The notes under the pieces were generated by a model. It was not told the origin of the DNA. It saw only the letters and a program-made list of their open reading frames with translations, and searched no databases. Shown one piece after another: positions 11,818 to 23,815 of a stretch of 64,000 bases of DNA. The position numbers and the translations under genes are program-made. The DNA is from Aquatica leii (taxonomy: Eukaryota > Arthropoda > Insecta > Coleoptera > Lampyridae), in contig CM069432.1 of NCBI GenBank assembly GCA_035610365.1, positions 172,916,035 through 172,980,034 on the forward strand. Direction: 5' to 3'. Position 1 is the stretch's first letter. Each line of letters starts with the position of its first letter.

Positions 11818-12895
11818 GTATGTTGTTTTGTAAGTTTTTACGTTTTTACTTTAATAAATTACAGTTGAGTATTAAATATTACCAAAGTCGTCAAAATTTA
11901 TCTTTACTGTTTCTGCATGAATTTGACATGAAAATTTCTATTTGAAGCATCTATTGATTCTGTTTGTAATGTAATGTGATGGTTTATTGCCAACATATAA
12001 TTTATTTCATAAACTTAAAATAGTAGGATCTTGCGCATCGACTATAACTTCATGCTTGTTGTAATGAGTAATTCTATTCAAGTGTTCACAGTTGTGGGTT
12101 GTTCCAAATGTACTGAAAAATTTTTAGTAGCTATCATATTTTGATAAAATTACTTGACTATACAATTTCAAATTCTACAAGGCCTAAAGTAAAAATGTTC
12201 AGACAGTTAAGATGTAAAAATGAGTATGCAAGATAATACGAGCACATATACGTTGTGGATTCTTTTTTAGTTCTTGTTTCAATGACATTTAAAGTCTGGC
12301 TGCTAATGCAAATCGGTAATATTTATTATTTGTTTTGTTTTGTAGTTTTTGCAGTATGGCAAGATGTAGAAACGTAAAAGTTTCACCGTCTGTTAATGTA
12401 GCAATGGAAGGCAACAAATTGTTTTTCAAAATAATTTTGTATTTTTAAGCATTTACAGTTCTATCTATGAACTATGAACAAAGTTTCCCAACCCCAAATA
12501 CGGACATCGAATCTTCATTTGTTTTTGAATAATGTTTTTCCTCTGTCTACATGAAGTAATATTTCTTGCAAAACCATAATGTAACACCTTGTAAAAATGT
12601 ACTTCTATCACTTATTTATTTGAAAATTAAACTTACAATTACAGTACACGCCGCTTAATAGAATTACGTTGGGACTTGGGAATTTTGATAACAATAACCG
12701 AATGTTAACAATATCCGAAATTCAGGAAAAAAAACAAATACATGTTTATTGGTTAGAAAGCAGTAAATACATACAGCGTGTATCTGATTAACAGGTTTTT
12801 AATTTAGAGGTGAAATCATAGAATCAATACAAGCAGAAAATATCAAAATTTTGAGTCAAATAAATCGATAATTACTGACCTGTAACATAAAATAG
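11818..12895. other. Intron sequence; possible terminus of a pogo-like repeat
   Basis: No gene. At 12642-12727 a segment beginning CAGTACACGCCGCTTAATAG resembles 37265-37320 (GGCACGCCGCTTATAGGAAA). Shared words GCCGCTTA and repeated GTTATC/GTTAAC suggest the ends of a pogo/Tigger-like family, but I cannot pair a left and a right terminus. Confidence 0.3.
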
Positions 12896-13182
12896 TGTAA
12901 CGATTATTATTACTACTAATTTATTTATACTAAAAATATGTACACCGAATTAATTAAATCTAAGGATATTTAATACAAACACTTATGCTAATTTATATCG
13001 CACTATCACTTACGCGAAGATAAAGTCGGCGGATAACTTCTATTTATTTAAAGACTAACGCTTATTTATATTAAAGTCACGTACAAGATTATACACCGTA
13101 GATTTATCGCGACACGCGTTAATTACTTATTTATTTAGACTCGTATAATCTCGGACTTGAAAATAATTCCTCGTTCGTTTCA
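12896..13182 (-). mobile_element. Gypsy 3' LTR, 287 bp, minus strand
   Basis: Read on the minus strand it begins TGAAACGAACGAGG and ends CGTTACA (TG...CA). It is preceded by a polypurine-like tract (AAAAAATGGGCAG) and, further upstream, by the Gypsy integrase tail at 13343-13783, which is the expected pol-PPT-LTR order. The sequence matches the solo LTR at 58178-58616 over about the first 250 bases on the plus strand and at the last few, so both belong to one family. Confidence 0.75.
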
Positions 13183-13342
13183 CTGCCCATTTTTTAGGAC
13201 TGTTCTGTCTCAGAACAGGAAACTGGATGCAATACCGGTGGAAAGGATCGTGGCGATAGCGGCAGCACTCTTCCTTTCGGTAACTTCCTTGACCATAAAA
13301 GTAACAGTCAATGGACTTTTCCTGACTGGATATTTTCTTTGA

Positions 13343-13783
13343 TTAGTATTTCTTAACATGGTGGAACTCCATTTCTCTCTTGAGATTCGATAATGTCCGC
13401 CGCAGATTTTCGTATAACGGCTTGGTGCTTGAGTATTTTTTGGTGACTAGATAGAAAACGAAGCGTCTGTCACCACGTAGTTTTAAAACTTTTCCGACTG
13501 CCGGTTGCTGTCTTCGTAGTTCATCGAGCTGCCCAACGTGGACCACTTTTGATTTTCGGATGGGATATTTAACATTATTAATACGCTGCACGACTTCATA
13601 AGTGCCCTCCCATTGCCTTTGCAGCTTCGGCGGCAATTCAAGTCTCCTTTGGGTGTGATACAACCATACCATTTCGCCAGGTTGAAACCCACCTTTTTGT
13701 GCCTTGACGTCATATTTAGTCTTCATCCTGTCGCTGGCAATTTGTGTGTTTTTACGGACCTCCTCATGTACTTCGTCTAGCCT
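13343..13783 (-). pseudogene. Gypsy integrase C-terminal fragment (5'-truncated element)
   Basis: The minus-strand frame reads LDEVHEEVRKNTQIASDRMK, then GGFQPGEMVWLY, LQRQWEGTYEVVQRIN and KVVHVGQL. This is the chromodomain-like GPY/F tail of Gypsy integrases of the 412/mdg1 type. Upstream domains are missing: homology stops near 13783, where unrelated LINE sequence begins on the other strand. The frame continues about 70 residues past the usual end into sequence leading to the 3' LTR. Confidence 0.85.
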
Positions 13784-14368
13784 GTATATTGAAAATACCT
13801 ACATTATACGCAGAGCTAAATTAGATAAGAAAAATACAATGACCCACCAAATACAAATAATAGCGTACGCAGATAACGTAGCAATCATAGGGAATAAGTA
13901 GGAAGATATTACAACAGCATTAGACTAACTAGACAAAGAAACAAAAAAAATTGGTATGGAAATAAACGAAGGAAAAACAAAATACATGAAGATAGGGAAA
14001 AACACGAGCACGCACATATTTATTTAAAAACACAAGAACACATTTTTGAGAGAATCAACTGCTTTAATTATCTGGGGAGCCCCGATGGGACAAACTGGGG
14101 AGAACAAAGTGAAAGAGAAATTGCTGAAAGGAAATCAGGCATACGGTAGAAATCAAACTCTACTAAAAAGCAAAACGTTAAGTAAACCAACAAAAATAAA
14201 AATTTATAAGACCCTGATGCGACCCATCATAGCTTATGCGTTGGAAACAATAGCGATAAACGAGAACAATATTAGTACCAAACACAACAAGAGAAACAAG
14301 ATTAAAAAAGACAAAAGAACTGAAGTACCGCCAGGACCAACAAACTGGAAAAACTCAAGAACAAGATA
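13784..14368 (+). pseudogene. Non-LTR (LINE) reverse transcriptase 3' fragment
   Basis: Broken plus-strand frames give QIIAYADNVAIIGNK (catalytic AYADD changed to AYADN), then KKIGMEINEGKTKYMKIGK, then LLKSKTLSKPTKIKIYKTLM and RPIIAYALET. This order is that of the palm and thumb of insect non-LTR retrotransposons. Stops at about 13900, 13925 and 14024 show it is dead. It is a typical 5'-truncated insertion, and the clade is not assigned. Confidence 0.8.
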
Positions 14369-14369
14369 A

Positions 14370-15747
14370 ATGGTCCACTTCAATAAATGGATTGAAAACG
14401 CCTTCAAGGAAGCTCTTTTAACATTCCCTATTTTGTTTCTTCTAATGCTTGATAACAAACACATACCTGTACATATATATTGTGATGATTTAGTCCGGTG
14501 AGGTAGGCAACACACACAGCATATAAAATCAAATAAAATAATCTTTGATAAATGGTAATTCTCCACATCAAAATTTTCTTAATAGTAAGTCTTATTCTAA
14601 GCAAGCAATAAGCAATAGGATAAGTATGGCATAGAATAAAAACAAAAGAATCATAGAAAGGTTAGCTATGCAAAGCAACGATAACTAATTATCTAAATTT
14701 AAAAACTAAGTACGACTATTTAATAATAATAATAAAAAAGTAATAATAATAAAAATAAGTTACTTGATTTTTTGTGTAATAAAATGCCATTCCTTTAAAG
14801 TTTACGGAATGTTATTTTTGTTGTGGTATAACAATTTCTACTCACTTTAATCATATAAGCCTAGTCAACCTGTAATATAAAACAAGTTAAATTGTAATTA
14901 ACTAGTAGTTTACGTAAGAAGAGTCGAAAGTAAGAAATAGCATAACGAACGTTAATGCGACGCGAGGCCGCACGGCCGAGCGTTGCATGTGAGTGAGTTA
15001 TGTTATGATTTTTTCGACGACAGTAATGTACATTATTTTTTGTGTTGCCATTTATAAATTTACATTCTTTTTTGAAAAAATAAAAAAAAGCAACAGAAAT
15101 ATAATGTTGGAATTTCAAGATGTTTAAAATGATTTTCCACCTGTCGCATACTTGTTCTAATATATTAATTGACTTTAAACACTTAAATTTTATGTGGATT
15201 CCTAGTTTTCATTTTGCCACCCTAGAGCTTTTTTCGTTCATTACGTATTTACACTAACGAAAGAATATTGACGTTTGCAATGCTGGCAACACAAAAAAAA
15301 TTATTGGATGTTGAGTAGGCTTAGGTAAGAAATATGTAAAATTAACAAATAAAATAAAATGAAGAAGAAAGGAAGAAATAGATAGCAAGCGTGCGATAAA
15401 GTGAACTTGGGAAAAAGTAAATAAAGCAAAACGGAACGTAAAAAATAAACAAAATACAAAAACTCAAGTGTGATAAAGAACAAGGTCATTTACCTAACTT
15501 TTCTAATTAAAAAGTTAAAGGTGTGCTAAATGGCATAAGAAAGGCAATTAAAGGCAAATCTTCGAAAAAATTAGAAAAACGTAATTGACGCTGTCAACTT
15601 TAAAAAACTAAAAGTTACAAAAATTCGCCCCAAAAAGTAGTAAGTGTGGTGCTTACTCTAATGGAGAGGTGAAGAAAAAGTGTAAATGATGATATTAATA
15701 CCAATGGCGATTAGCGTGATTAACGGACCTTACCTTTCCGTTGCCGC
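14370..15747. other. Intron sequence, no gene
   Basis: AT-rich with short (TAA)n-like tracts around 14720-14760. A GC-richer imperfect inverted pair at about 14955-14990 (ATGCGACGCGAGGCCG against its mirror) may be a terminus of an unknown repeat. The open frames are chance. Confidence 0.4.
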
Positions 15748-16024
15748 TTGACTGACTTTGTTATTACTCGGAGTAAGTGTAACACTTACACATTTACACT
15801 TTTTTTTTGTGACATTTACCACTCTGAAGATGCAAGCTACAATGTCTTGCGAAACGTCAGTTTGTTTGGGTTCACGAACGACAATACGGCAAAGGCCAAG
15901 TTATACTTCTTGTTTTGGCTCTCAAGAAGATACTAGGACCAAGCCTAAGTCTAGGTGTTTAACTACGACGCGGTCTAAGCCGAAAGTCGCTTATAATCAT
16001 AAACATAACAACCGATTTTTTTAA
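15748..16024 (+). repeat. Dispersed repeat with hammerhead-like core
   Basis: The end of this unit encodes RSKPKVAYNHKHNNR in one frame. A second copy of the same nucleotide word (AGTCTAAGCCGAAAGTCGC...) occurs inverted at 23733-23815, so this is a dispersed repeat. At 15824-15858 it carries CTGAAGA, a 5-6-bp stem (GCAAG/CTTGC) and GAAACGTC. This resembles hammerhead ribozyme cores known from Penelope-like retroelements, with one extra base before stem II. Function is unproven. Confidence 0.4.
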
Positions 16025-16794
16025 AATTATTTTATACTAAATTATTCCAGTCTCACAGGTAATGTAAACTAAATAATATAATTGTATTAATTGTCATTCA
16101 TAAAAACTAAATTTTAATTTGTTTACTTTAAGGTCGCAGTTTTAACGCCTATTGTTATGCAATATCGCAAAGCACTGAATAAAATTGGTTGTATATCATT
16201 GGCGTCGCACAAATAAAAGTTTTTGTATTTGTCAAGATAACATAGTATGTTCAGTTGTGTTCAGTCAATGATAGTATACATATCAGATCGGTCGCTCAAA
16301 CCTTGATAAATAATTGCAGTACATGTTTTTCATTTTAATATAATATAATACAAAATACATACGATACGAGGTATAAACAAAAACAACTCAAATTACTTTT
16401 TACTGAACTGTTGCGATAACTATATTATCGTCTTCAGAAACAATAAGTTCTTTGGTACATTTATTAGGTGTGGTTTTATCACGTACGTAAATTAATTTGC
16501 ACGGTTCATACATTGAAATTAATAGCTACTAATTTCGTAGTTTTAAAAATCTATGTAGTTGAAACGCCTACACTGAGATCTGATGCAGCAAAATTAAGCT
16601 CATGCCAATTTCCATACTTATACTAATATGAAGGAACTCGAATTTTGACTACTTAAGAAAATGATTAATCCAAACATAGAAAATTCCTGACTTTTTGAGC
16701 AGTTGAAACACAAAACTCAATACACGTGATTGGGAGATTTTTTTTTTGAAGAGCATTTATCTCATGGAGATTTTATCTTACTTTTAAGATAAAC
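16025..16794. other. Intron sequence, nothing recognised
   Basis: AT-rich sequence with no open frame, terminal repeat or tandem array that I can support. Confidence 0.4.
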
Positions 16795-17640
16795 GTGTTA
16801 ATTAATTGTGCTTGTTTTGTGTTCAATTGTGACGTTATTCTTTTTAATTGTGCTGAATTTTACATTGTTAATAAAATTTAAACTAATCCGGGGGCTAACT
16901 TAACCATCGGCCCTCCGTTTTCTATTCAATTTTTTCACAATATTATTTCGTTTAATTCTGCTCGTTTTGTGTGAAATTAAACGAATGTTAAATAAAAATA
17001 AGTTATTTTTTAAATTGGAAAAAAATTTATTTACAAAAATTTTTGGGGTAATAAACTTGTGCAATCTAATCAGTTTTAATAAAATAGCTATTTTATGATT
17101 AAACTCAAAAATTTGTTATTTTGGCTTATCAGTATTTTTGTAACCATCTTATAATAATAATCTAAACAAATAAACAAAACTATACAAATATATATGTAGA
17201 TTGGTCTAATTTGGTAAAAAAATTAAAACTAACGTGTGGAGTAACTTGACCCCTAGTTTCCGCAATTAGACGAAGAAATAATATTGTACAAAATTTGAAT
17301 AGAAAACAGAGGGCTGATGGCTAAGTTAGCGCCAGGACTTGTTTAAATTTTATTAACAATTTAAAATTGAACACAATTAAAAAGAATAACTGCACAATTG
17401 AGCACAAAACAAGCACAATTAAATAAACAAACAAAATTGTAAAAAAGTGAAAAAAACGGGGGGGGGGGGTTAGCGGTCAACTTAGTCCTTGGATTTGTTT
17501 TAATTTTTTTATTAATTTAGAGGTAAGCACAATTAAAAATAATATTAGCACAATTTAGCACAAAACGAGCACAATTCATTAGACTGGAATATTATTTAAA
17601 AAATGAAAATGGGAGGCTAACTTGACCGAGCTATTATCTC
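16795..17640. repeat. Inverted repeat with ~165-bp arms plus a third degenerate copy
   Basis: Arms 16795-16962 and 17267-17432 are reverse complements at roughly 85-90% by eye; both contain AATTGTGCTTGTTTTGTG and the block TTTTCTATTCAA. A third related unit at about 17450-17640 carries GGCTAACTTGACC and AGCACAATTTAGCACAAAA. A run of ten or more G lies at about 17458-17469. It is probably a MITE or foldback family; no coding sequence. Confidence 0.6.
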
Positions 17641-19616
17641 TTATTTAAAACTATTAGTTTATATAAATTATAACAAATTATTTTATATCAAAAATAAGAC
17701 ATTTGTCAACTGGGTTAGACTAATTTTTTTAAATGTCATAATGTTTTATAGTACGGGCGTACGGTCTTCTCCATCATTATTAGACATTAACAAAAAACAT
17801 GTCAGATAAGCTCTAGATTGGTAATTCAGCCGTTATTAGATCTACAAAAACAAACAATTACTAACCATTTTTTTAAAATTTTTTTATGCATTTTTTAAGA
17901 TTGCAATTTTGTAACATCAAATTCTAATAGTAATTATAATGTAAAAAAATATTGACATTTAGTAAAATTATTTTGAGACACTACTTATCTTACTTAAAAG
18001 TGTACAAGCTACCAAAAGTATCAACGATATTAGTATCGCCCAAAACTAATATTAATTAAAAATAAGATTGTTTAGCATGACCATTCTCTAGTTAGTAGAA
18101 AAATGAATAAGACATTTTTATATATACAAATATTCAAAAAAACGTTTTTTATATAATTTTTCTAAGAACTGATAACAAGAAATACTTTACGTACTTATAT
18201 AATCGCGTCTTTTATTTATAAAAAAAACAAAGAAGCGAAATATTTTGATATTTACAAGGCTATTATGATTATTCTTGATTATCTTCAAATGCAGTTAAAA
18301 GAAAGTAATACAATATATATTTCATAAGAAATCATTTGTCAACTTGCAGTTTTTACACATATTAATTTCAGACGAAAAGCAAAGCTACGTTTTAACTGCC
18401 ATCGTACTGATAATTGTTGAACTACATTTACAGAAATCAAATCAAAGTTTTTGATCATGGTGTATGGTTGGTTGTATTTTTATAGTTTATTTACATATTT
18501 ACAACTTTTGAAGTGAGTTTTAGACAAACGACACCTGCAATCATTATAAATTATACAGCAAATTATAGCTTAAACATTGCTATTGGGCATGCGGTGTAAG
18601 ATTTTACTGCAAATATGTGCAGTTAAAAGAATTTCACAATAAATGATATGACATGATTTTTCACCATTTTCAAATTATTCATTTTATGCAATGTTAAAAA
18701 AGCATTCCAAGTTCCTATATATCGCACGTCCTTTGATTTTTTTACTACATTTTGATATAAAAAAACGTCTAGACTCGTTCAATATTATGTTAGAAACTCT
18801 AAACGAAATTTGGTGTTATTTTCTAGATGCAAACTGCCACCTTAATTTTTAGAACAGATTGAATACACAATAATTATGTCTGTTACGAGAAGACTACGAC
18901 TTACTGACAATCGACTTGTTTATTTAAGCCACAAGGAAAAAATTATCACATGGTTATTAGTCTACAAATTGATAAGTGACAAGTGAACGATAACTACACT
19001 TTTAATACCGTACACTATGTTTCAAAAAACATCATTATTATTGCTAAAAAATGAGCACCGTTAACTTCTACATTCAATCAATTTAACTTAATTGTAATTG
19101 GCACAGGAACTTTACATTTGTTTAAAACATTAATAATTCACATTTAAACTGTATCTGCAACTTAATTTTACTATAATAAACGTAAAATAGTACTTGAAAC
19201 ATCACGAATACTAATTCGAGGATGTACCGTAACTACCTGAAAAAACACATTAAGGTTACAATTTTAAGTAAAAGTGTTCTCAGAATACCTACTTGGTTAT
19301 ATACTAATTACAAACAACTGTTATAGAACTTTGTATGTTTTTTAAATTCTAAAATAATGCACAATTTAATCTAAACTTCAATGTGAGCAAACACACAATG
19401 CGCATCTTCATAGCGGATATTACCTCGTGACTTCATCAACTAATAAACAAACATCGTGTGTCGCCACTGTTTCAATAGTACGTGCAATAGTACTACTACC
19501 GACACTTACGCTCGCCGCAATACGTTGTACGTTTGTCAGAGTTCACGATATGACGATATTTCGTGGTTTAATTAAATGTTTTTTTATTAATTAATCTTTG
19601 ACTCAGTGGAGCGATT
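17641..19616. other. Intron sequence, nothing recognised
   Basis: Almost two kilobases of AT-rich sequence with no coding frame. A GC-richer patch at about 19385-19560 has no recognisable gene. Confidence 0.4.
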
Positions 19617-19649
19617 CTGATGAAGTGTTCATCTCGAACACGATACGTC
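19617..19649 (+). other. Candidate hammerhead-ribozyme-like core
   Basis: CTGATGA, one base, then a 6-bp stem GTGTTC/GAACAC with loop ATCTC, then GATACGTC where GAAACGTC would be canonical. It lies near a Penelope-like reverse transcriptase fragment but on the opposite strand. The single deviation in the GAAA box makes activity doubtful. Confidence 0.3.
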
Positions 19650-20211
19650 GCAATTTATAATAGGATTTAATTATTTCAAGTTCAAGTTTTGCCCACTTAC
19701 GTAAGGTGCTTCATCACGGCGTTAAAGAATACGAAGAACTCAAACAGGCAACTGAGAATTTTTAAGTAGTTAGAGAATCAACTTGTTAACCAAGCGAGAT
19801 TCTTTATAATAGTGACTTAAGAAAAAGTAGTATTCGTATATAAAGAAGAAATATCTCGTGGTTGAGAGCGGTTATGATTCGGCTACGCTCGAAAAGAGGC
19901 GTGTCTTCGCTAAACAAGTAACAACCGGGAACCAAGGTGGGAATAGTTGGAAACCGTGCTCACTATTGAAGTTATTGTTGTTCATCCACATAGAATTGAG
20001 CATGTTAAACTAATAAATACAGCAAACATGTATTTAAACTTTATTAAACTACGCCTCTTCCATATTTCTGTATCAAAATTAGTAATGCATAATTGTGGTT
20101 TGTTCACCACTACTACCAACAGTTATATGGGTTTGATACGATTTTTATGAAGTTTCTCTATTTGATCTAGATGTAGGCGACAATTAAAAGCTACTTCAAT
20201 ATCCCGCTTGC

Positions 20212-20352
20212 TATAACAAAAAGTCCGTCGGATTTACGAGTCACAAGAACGTCGAGAAATAGGAGAGCACTATTATTTTCGATTTCGATAGTGAATTTGA
20301 TATTTGGGTGTTGATTCTTTATATGATCACGAAACCTAGACAATTTGGCATG
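20212..20352 (-). pseudogene. Penelope-like element reverse transcriptase fragment
   Basis: The minus strand reads HIKNQHPNIKFTIEIENNSA followed by LFLDVLVTRKSDG. This matches the conserved F-T-E-E-x-N-x-L-x-F-L-D-V segment near the end of Penelope-like reverse transcriptases. Only about 45 residues survive, followed by stops. No GIY-YIG endonuclease is found downstream. Confidence 0.7.
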
Positions 20353-20430
20353 ACCATGGGACCAAACAGTATTAATATTACAATTGGAACATTCTTGAAT
20401 GTTAATTGAGGGTATGTTTACAAATTATTT

Positions 20431-21286
20431 AACATCATTTTCTTCCGTGTTCGTAACAGAAATAACTTTATTAACTATATGAATTGCATTTTCGTTAGTG
20501 GTACTATTACTAGAATTTTTAACGGTTCCGCCGTAGGAAATCCTATTAGCCACGTGGACTATATGTGTTAAAGAATCTCCAACGTACCCCTCTGCAACGG
20601 TGTTGGATTTCTACTCTCCGTGTTTTTTCAAAGAAAGGACGTCGGACCCGCTGTTAGCCAAAAGAGTAGTTGAGGTTCTCCTAAAACTGTGGCCGTGTAG
20701 TCTCTGCAGTGATCCAGATTACAGAATTTTGTTATTTTCATCGGTATAGCGGATAAAGTATGCTTGCCTACTACTTACCGTACACATTTACCATTACTAT
20801 ACCGCAAAAAGTATTTACTTTCTTTGGTATTAGTGGGACGGAACTTCGTGTATTTTTCAAGAATCTTGAACCAATTAACCGTTACACTGCAACCAGTTAC
20901 CACAAATGATCGGGAGATTTTGTTCTTGGATTGCAGAATCTTAACAATCCCTACGTCAGGTTTAATTTTGACGCCCTCGTAATTCAAATTATAAAGTTCA
21001 TCGGTCCGGCAAGCACCGGCAATCCCCAAAACCATCGCAACTTTCATCAACAGAAATGCGTAGTCCGGAGCATCACACAGAAACCTCGTTACCTCTTCAT
21101 TGGTAAAAATATTAGCCTTAGGAATATACCCATCATTTTTTCTCTTGAGAAATGAGATTACCTATAAAATGGTAGGATACATTTAGTAAAATGAAAATCT
21201 CATATAGATAAGTATACCTGCTTGAATTTTGAAATGTCGAAGTTTTCATTAGCACAAAGCATATATTTCAACATCGAATATTCACA
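20431..21286 (-). pseudogene. Crypton-like tyrosine recombinase remnant
   Basis: Minus-strand exon 21218-21286 (CEYSMLKYMLCANENFDISK) splices in phase 0 through a GTATAC donor and TATAG acceptor to a second exon beginning at 21161. The second exon reads MKVAMVLGIAGACRTDELYN, with the catalytic Arg, through KYFLRYSNGKCV to about 20775. After a frameshift or intron it continues HGHSFRRTSTTLL (H-x-x-R), SLKKHG (His) and NTVAEGYVGDS (nucleophile Tyr). Stops interrupt it at IL* and where KKHGE* should have Trp. Similar recombinase proteins occur in many arthropods and resemble Crypton transposons. The tyrosine-recombinase fold is well supported; the Crypton label is likely, not proven. Confidence 0.8.
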
Positions 21287-21588
21287 CTATTAGTATTATA
21301 TAATCAAATATTTAGTACATATTATTAGAGTTAATTCCTGTGGTAGTGAGAAAAAACGTAGTGCACAACGCGTAGGTAAGTTTCTTTTTAAAAAAGTTTA
21401 TTTACCGCTCTTGTAGTGCAAATAACTATTTGTCTACTTTTAAAACACGTTTGTATAAGAAATACAGATATATGTATGTAGTTTCAGATGTTTCCATTAA
21501 AAATTATCTTATATAGTTGAAATCGCGAGAGGTGTCTTATGACTCATCGGTAGGCAACGTAAGGTTTAAGATTTTTGAAACGTATGTC

Positions 21589-22543
21589 CAGTGGCGGCTG
21601 GTGGTCAATCATACCAGAGGGTCATTTTAAAATATTCAAAAAAACGCAATTATCACAAAAAGTAAAAAAAAAAACTTTTTTGCATTAAAGCGATTTATAT
21701 TTAAGATCTATTCCTCTATCTTTAGAATTAGCAAAATGATCGATAACAAGTTCATTAAAATTTACAATGTTTTCAATTAAAGATTTTTCCATGTTTCTTC
21801 ACATCCACAAATCCATTCTGATAAATCGTACATAGATTCTTTAAAATTACGGTGTACTTCTTTAGTTTTATGTTTACTTACTTACTTACTTTGTCGAATT
21901 TGAAGTAAAGGCCGAGGACGACCATTGGTTTTAAATTCTAAACGTCTTTCAAAATTTAAACTATTATAAGCGATTAATTTTTTTATCAAACAAAAACGGT
22001 AATATGTACTTAAACATAATTAATTTTCTTTTAACTTGTGAAAGTCATTGACATTGGTTACAAACGAATATTATCAAACAAATAAAAAAACGAGTGCAAA
22101 GTTTGTCGTATGAGATAAAAAAATGTGCATTTTAGCATTTTTGTTTTACAAACACGTATTGCGGAGATAATAATAAATGACGTAAGCATTGCATTGAGTA
22201 CGCGAAATGGGACTCGGCTGACAACCGCAGAAACCATTTAGTTGTCTTTTTCTAATTCGCATAAGATTGTATTATGCGTGTTGCACTCTTCACTACAATA
22301 ACTATTATTTACGATTCGGCTGCATTATATAATACAATATAATACACAGGGACTATAAAACACAACAGCCTCGGGTAAATTCGTAAGTTTTCGCATATGT
22401 TGCGGTTACAATGAAAATTGAAATGCAAACGCTGATAATTTGATTTAAACGCGAGTTCTTGTAATTTTAAAGTAGATAAAACAATTTTCTAATTTATTTT
22501 GGAGGGTCATTGTCCGAGTGACCTAATAGAGAAGCCGCCACTG
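21589..22543. mobile_element. hAT-type non-autonomous element, 955 bp
   Basis: Starts CAGTGGCGGCT and ends AGCCGCCACTG. The flanking 8-bp duplication CGTATGTC (21581-21588 and 22544-22551) is perfect. The CAGTGGCGGCT terminus is typical of Charlie/Buster-like hATs. Matching subterminal GAGGGTCAT blocks lie near both ends. No transposase frame survives. Confidence 0.9.
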
Positions 22544-22551
22544 CGTATGTC

Positions 22552-23045
22552 CGTATTAACCAGCACGCCCATTATAAGTGATACCTGTAATACCGATAAA
22601 ATACAAATTAACATTTTGAAAAAAGCTGTCAGGTGTTGTAGCAAAATTAGAACTAGAAACAAAGTTTTAGGATGAAATCAAATGTTTTATGAAGAGGTAG
22701 TAGATAGTTACTTAATAATCATAATGATTTGTATTTTTCTTTTAGATAATTGCACATGTGAAGTTAAAACTTAACAACGCCAATGACCAGAAAAGAGAAA
22801 TTAATTTGAATTTGTAGCATAGGAATGACACAGTACGAGTTATATTTATTTAGTATTACTAAAAATTTATTTTAAAACAATAATTGTTTTAATAAAACTA
22901 TCGCAACTTTCATGTATTTTGTAGGTTACAAGTATGCGATTTGACCCAATGAAAGACCACGACCGCCACGACTATTGAATGGATGATCTGAAATTAATGC
23001 ACGTGTAGTTTTTAAGTCAAAAGCTAGGATTGAGATGTAGCTATA
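22552..23045. other. Intron sequence, nothing recognised
   Basis: No coding frame or repeat structure supported. Confidence 0.4.
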
Positions 23046-23227
23046 GTAGGATTAATATCGGAAGACACCAAACTGCGCGAGAAATGTGACGTCAGAGTGT
23101 AAAACCCACCTTAAAAATATAAGTTTAGCATGTACTGTAATATCTTTATCTTTCTCATATCGCTACTGCATCTTTTTCTAATTTAAAAATGCGTTTCTGC
23201 GGTGGTGTCATCCTATCTTGATCTTAC
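23046..23227. mobile_element. 182-bp deletion derivative of the 8594-10946 transposon
   Basis: The left ~85 bases match the left end of the 8594 element (GTAGGATTAATATCGGAAGA, CTGCGCGAGAAATGTGACG). The remaining ~95 match its right end (TAGTATGTACTGTAATATCT-like block, TCTCATATCG, AAATGCGTTTCTGCG). CTATA precedes it and TCTA follows. It is a textbook MITE formed by internal deletion of an autonomous element present in the same intron region. Confidence 0.85.
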
Positions 23228-23732
23228 TCTAATTATACCACTATTTGTACTACGAAATAAAACTAAAAAATAATTTGATATTTAAAATGTACTTATGGTT
23301 ATGAATAATTATGACACCTAATATTACGATTCTATATGACTTAAAAACAGTTTATGTTTGATAACAGTTAATTTATTTCAATGTGAATTAAAGTGACACA
23401 AAAACTGACAGAACGTTTACAAACCACCCACTCTTTAGACGCACAACGGCCGTGTTTTAGAGTGCAGCCAATTTTAGAATCGCTCTCTGGTGATAAGATA
23501 AAATAACCCATGCATTATTTGAAATTGGTTTAAAATCCTATTTACTATTTTTTTCAATCAATCTTCATATTTACATGATAGATGTTAAAATTAACATTTG
23601 CAAAATGGATACTATCAATAGATAAGAAAATTAAGTCAAATAATAATAAAATTACTTAGAAAAATATTTTTACATATTTATTTGAATAGTAATTACAATA
23701 TAAATAACAAATAGACATAGATAAATATAAAA
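23228..23732. other. Intron sequence, nothing recognised
   Basis: AT-rich; no supported feature. Confidence 0.4.
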
Positions 23733-23815
23733 TCTTAAGCTTTTGCGATTATTTTGGTTACGATTATAGGCGACTTTCGGCTTAGACTTTTTAGACTTGC
23801 TCCTAGTCTCTCCTT
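23733..23815 (-). repeat. Second copy of the SKPKVAYN-coding dispersed repeat
   Basis: Read on the minus strand it shares the stretch around AAGCCGAAAGTCGC(C/T)TATAATC with 15930-16010, including the peptide SKPKVAYNRNQNNR. It lies at the end of the P-element relic, so it is either part of another element or a separate insertion. Confidence 0.5.
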
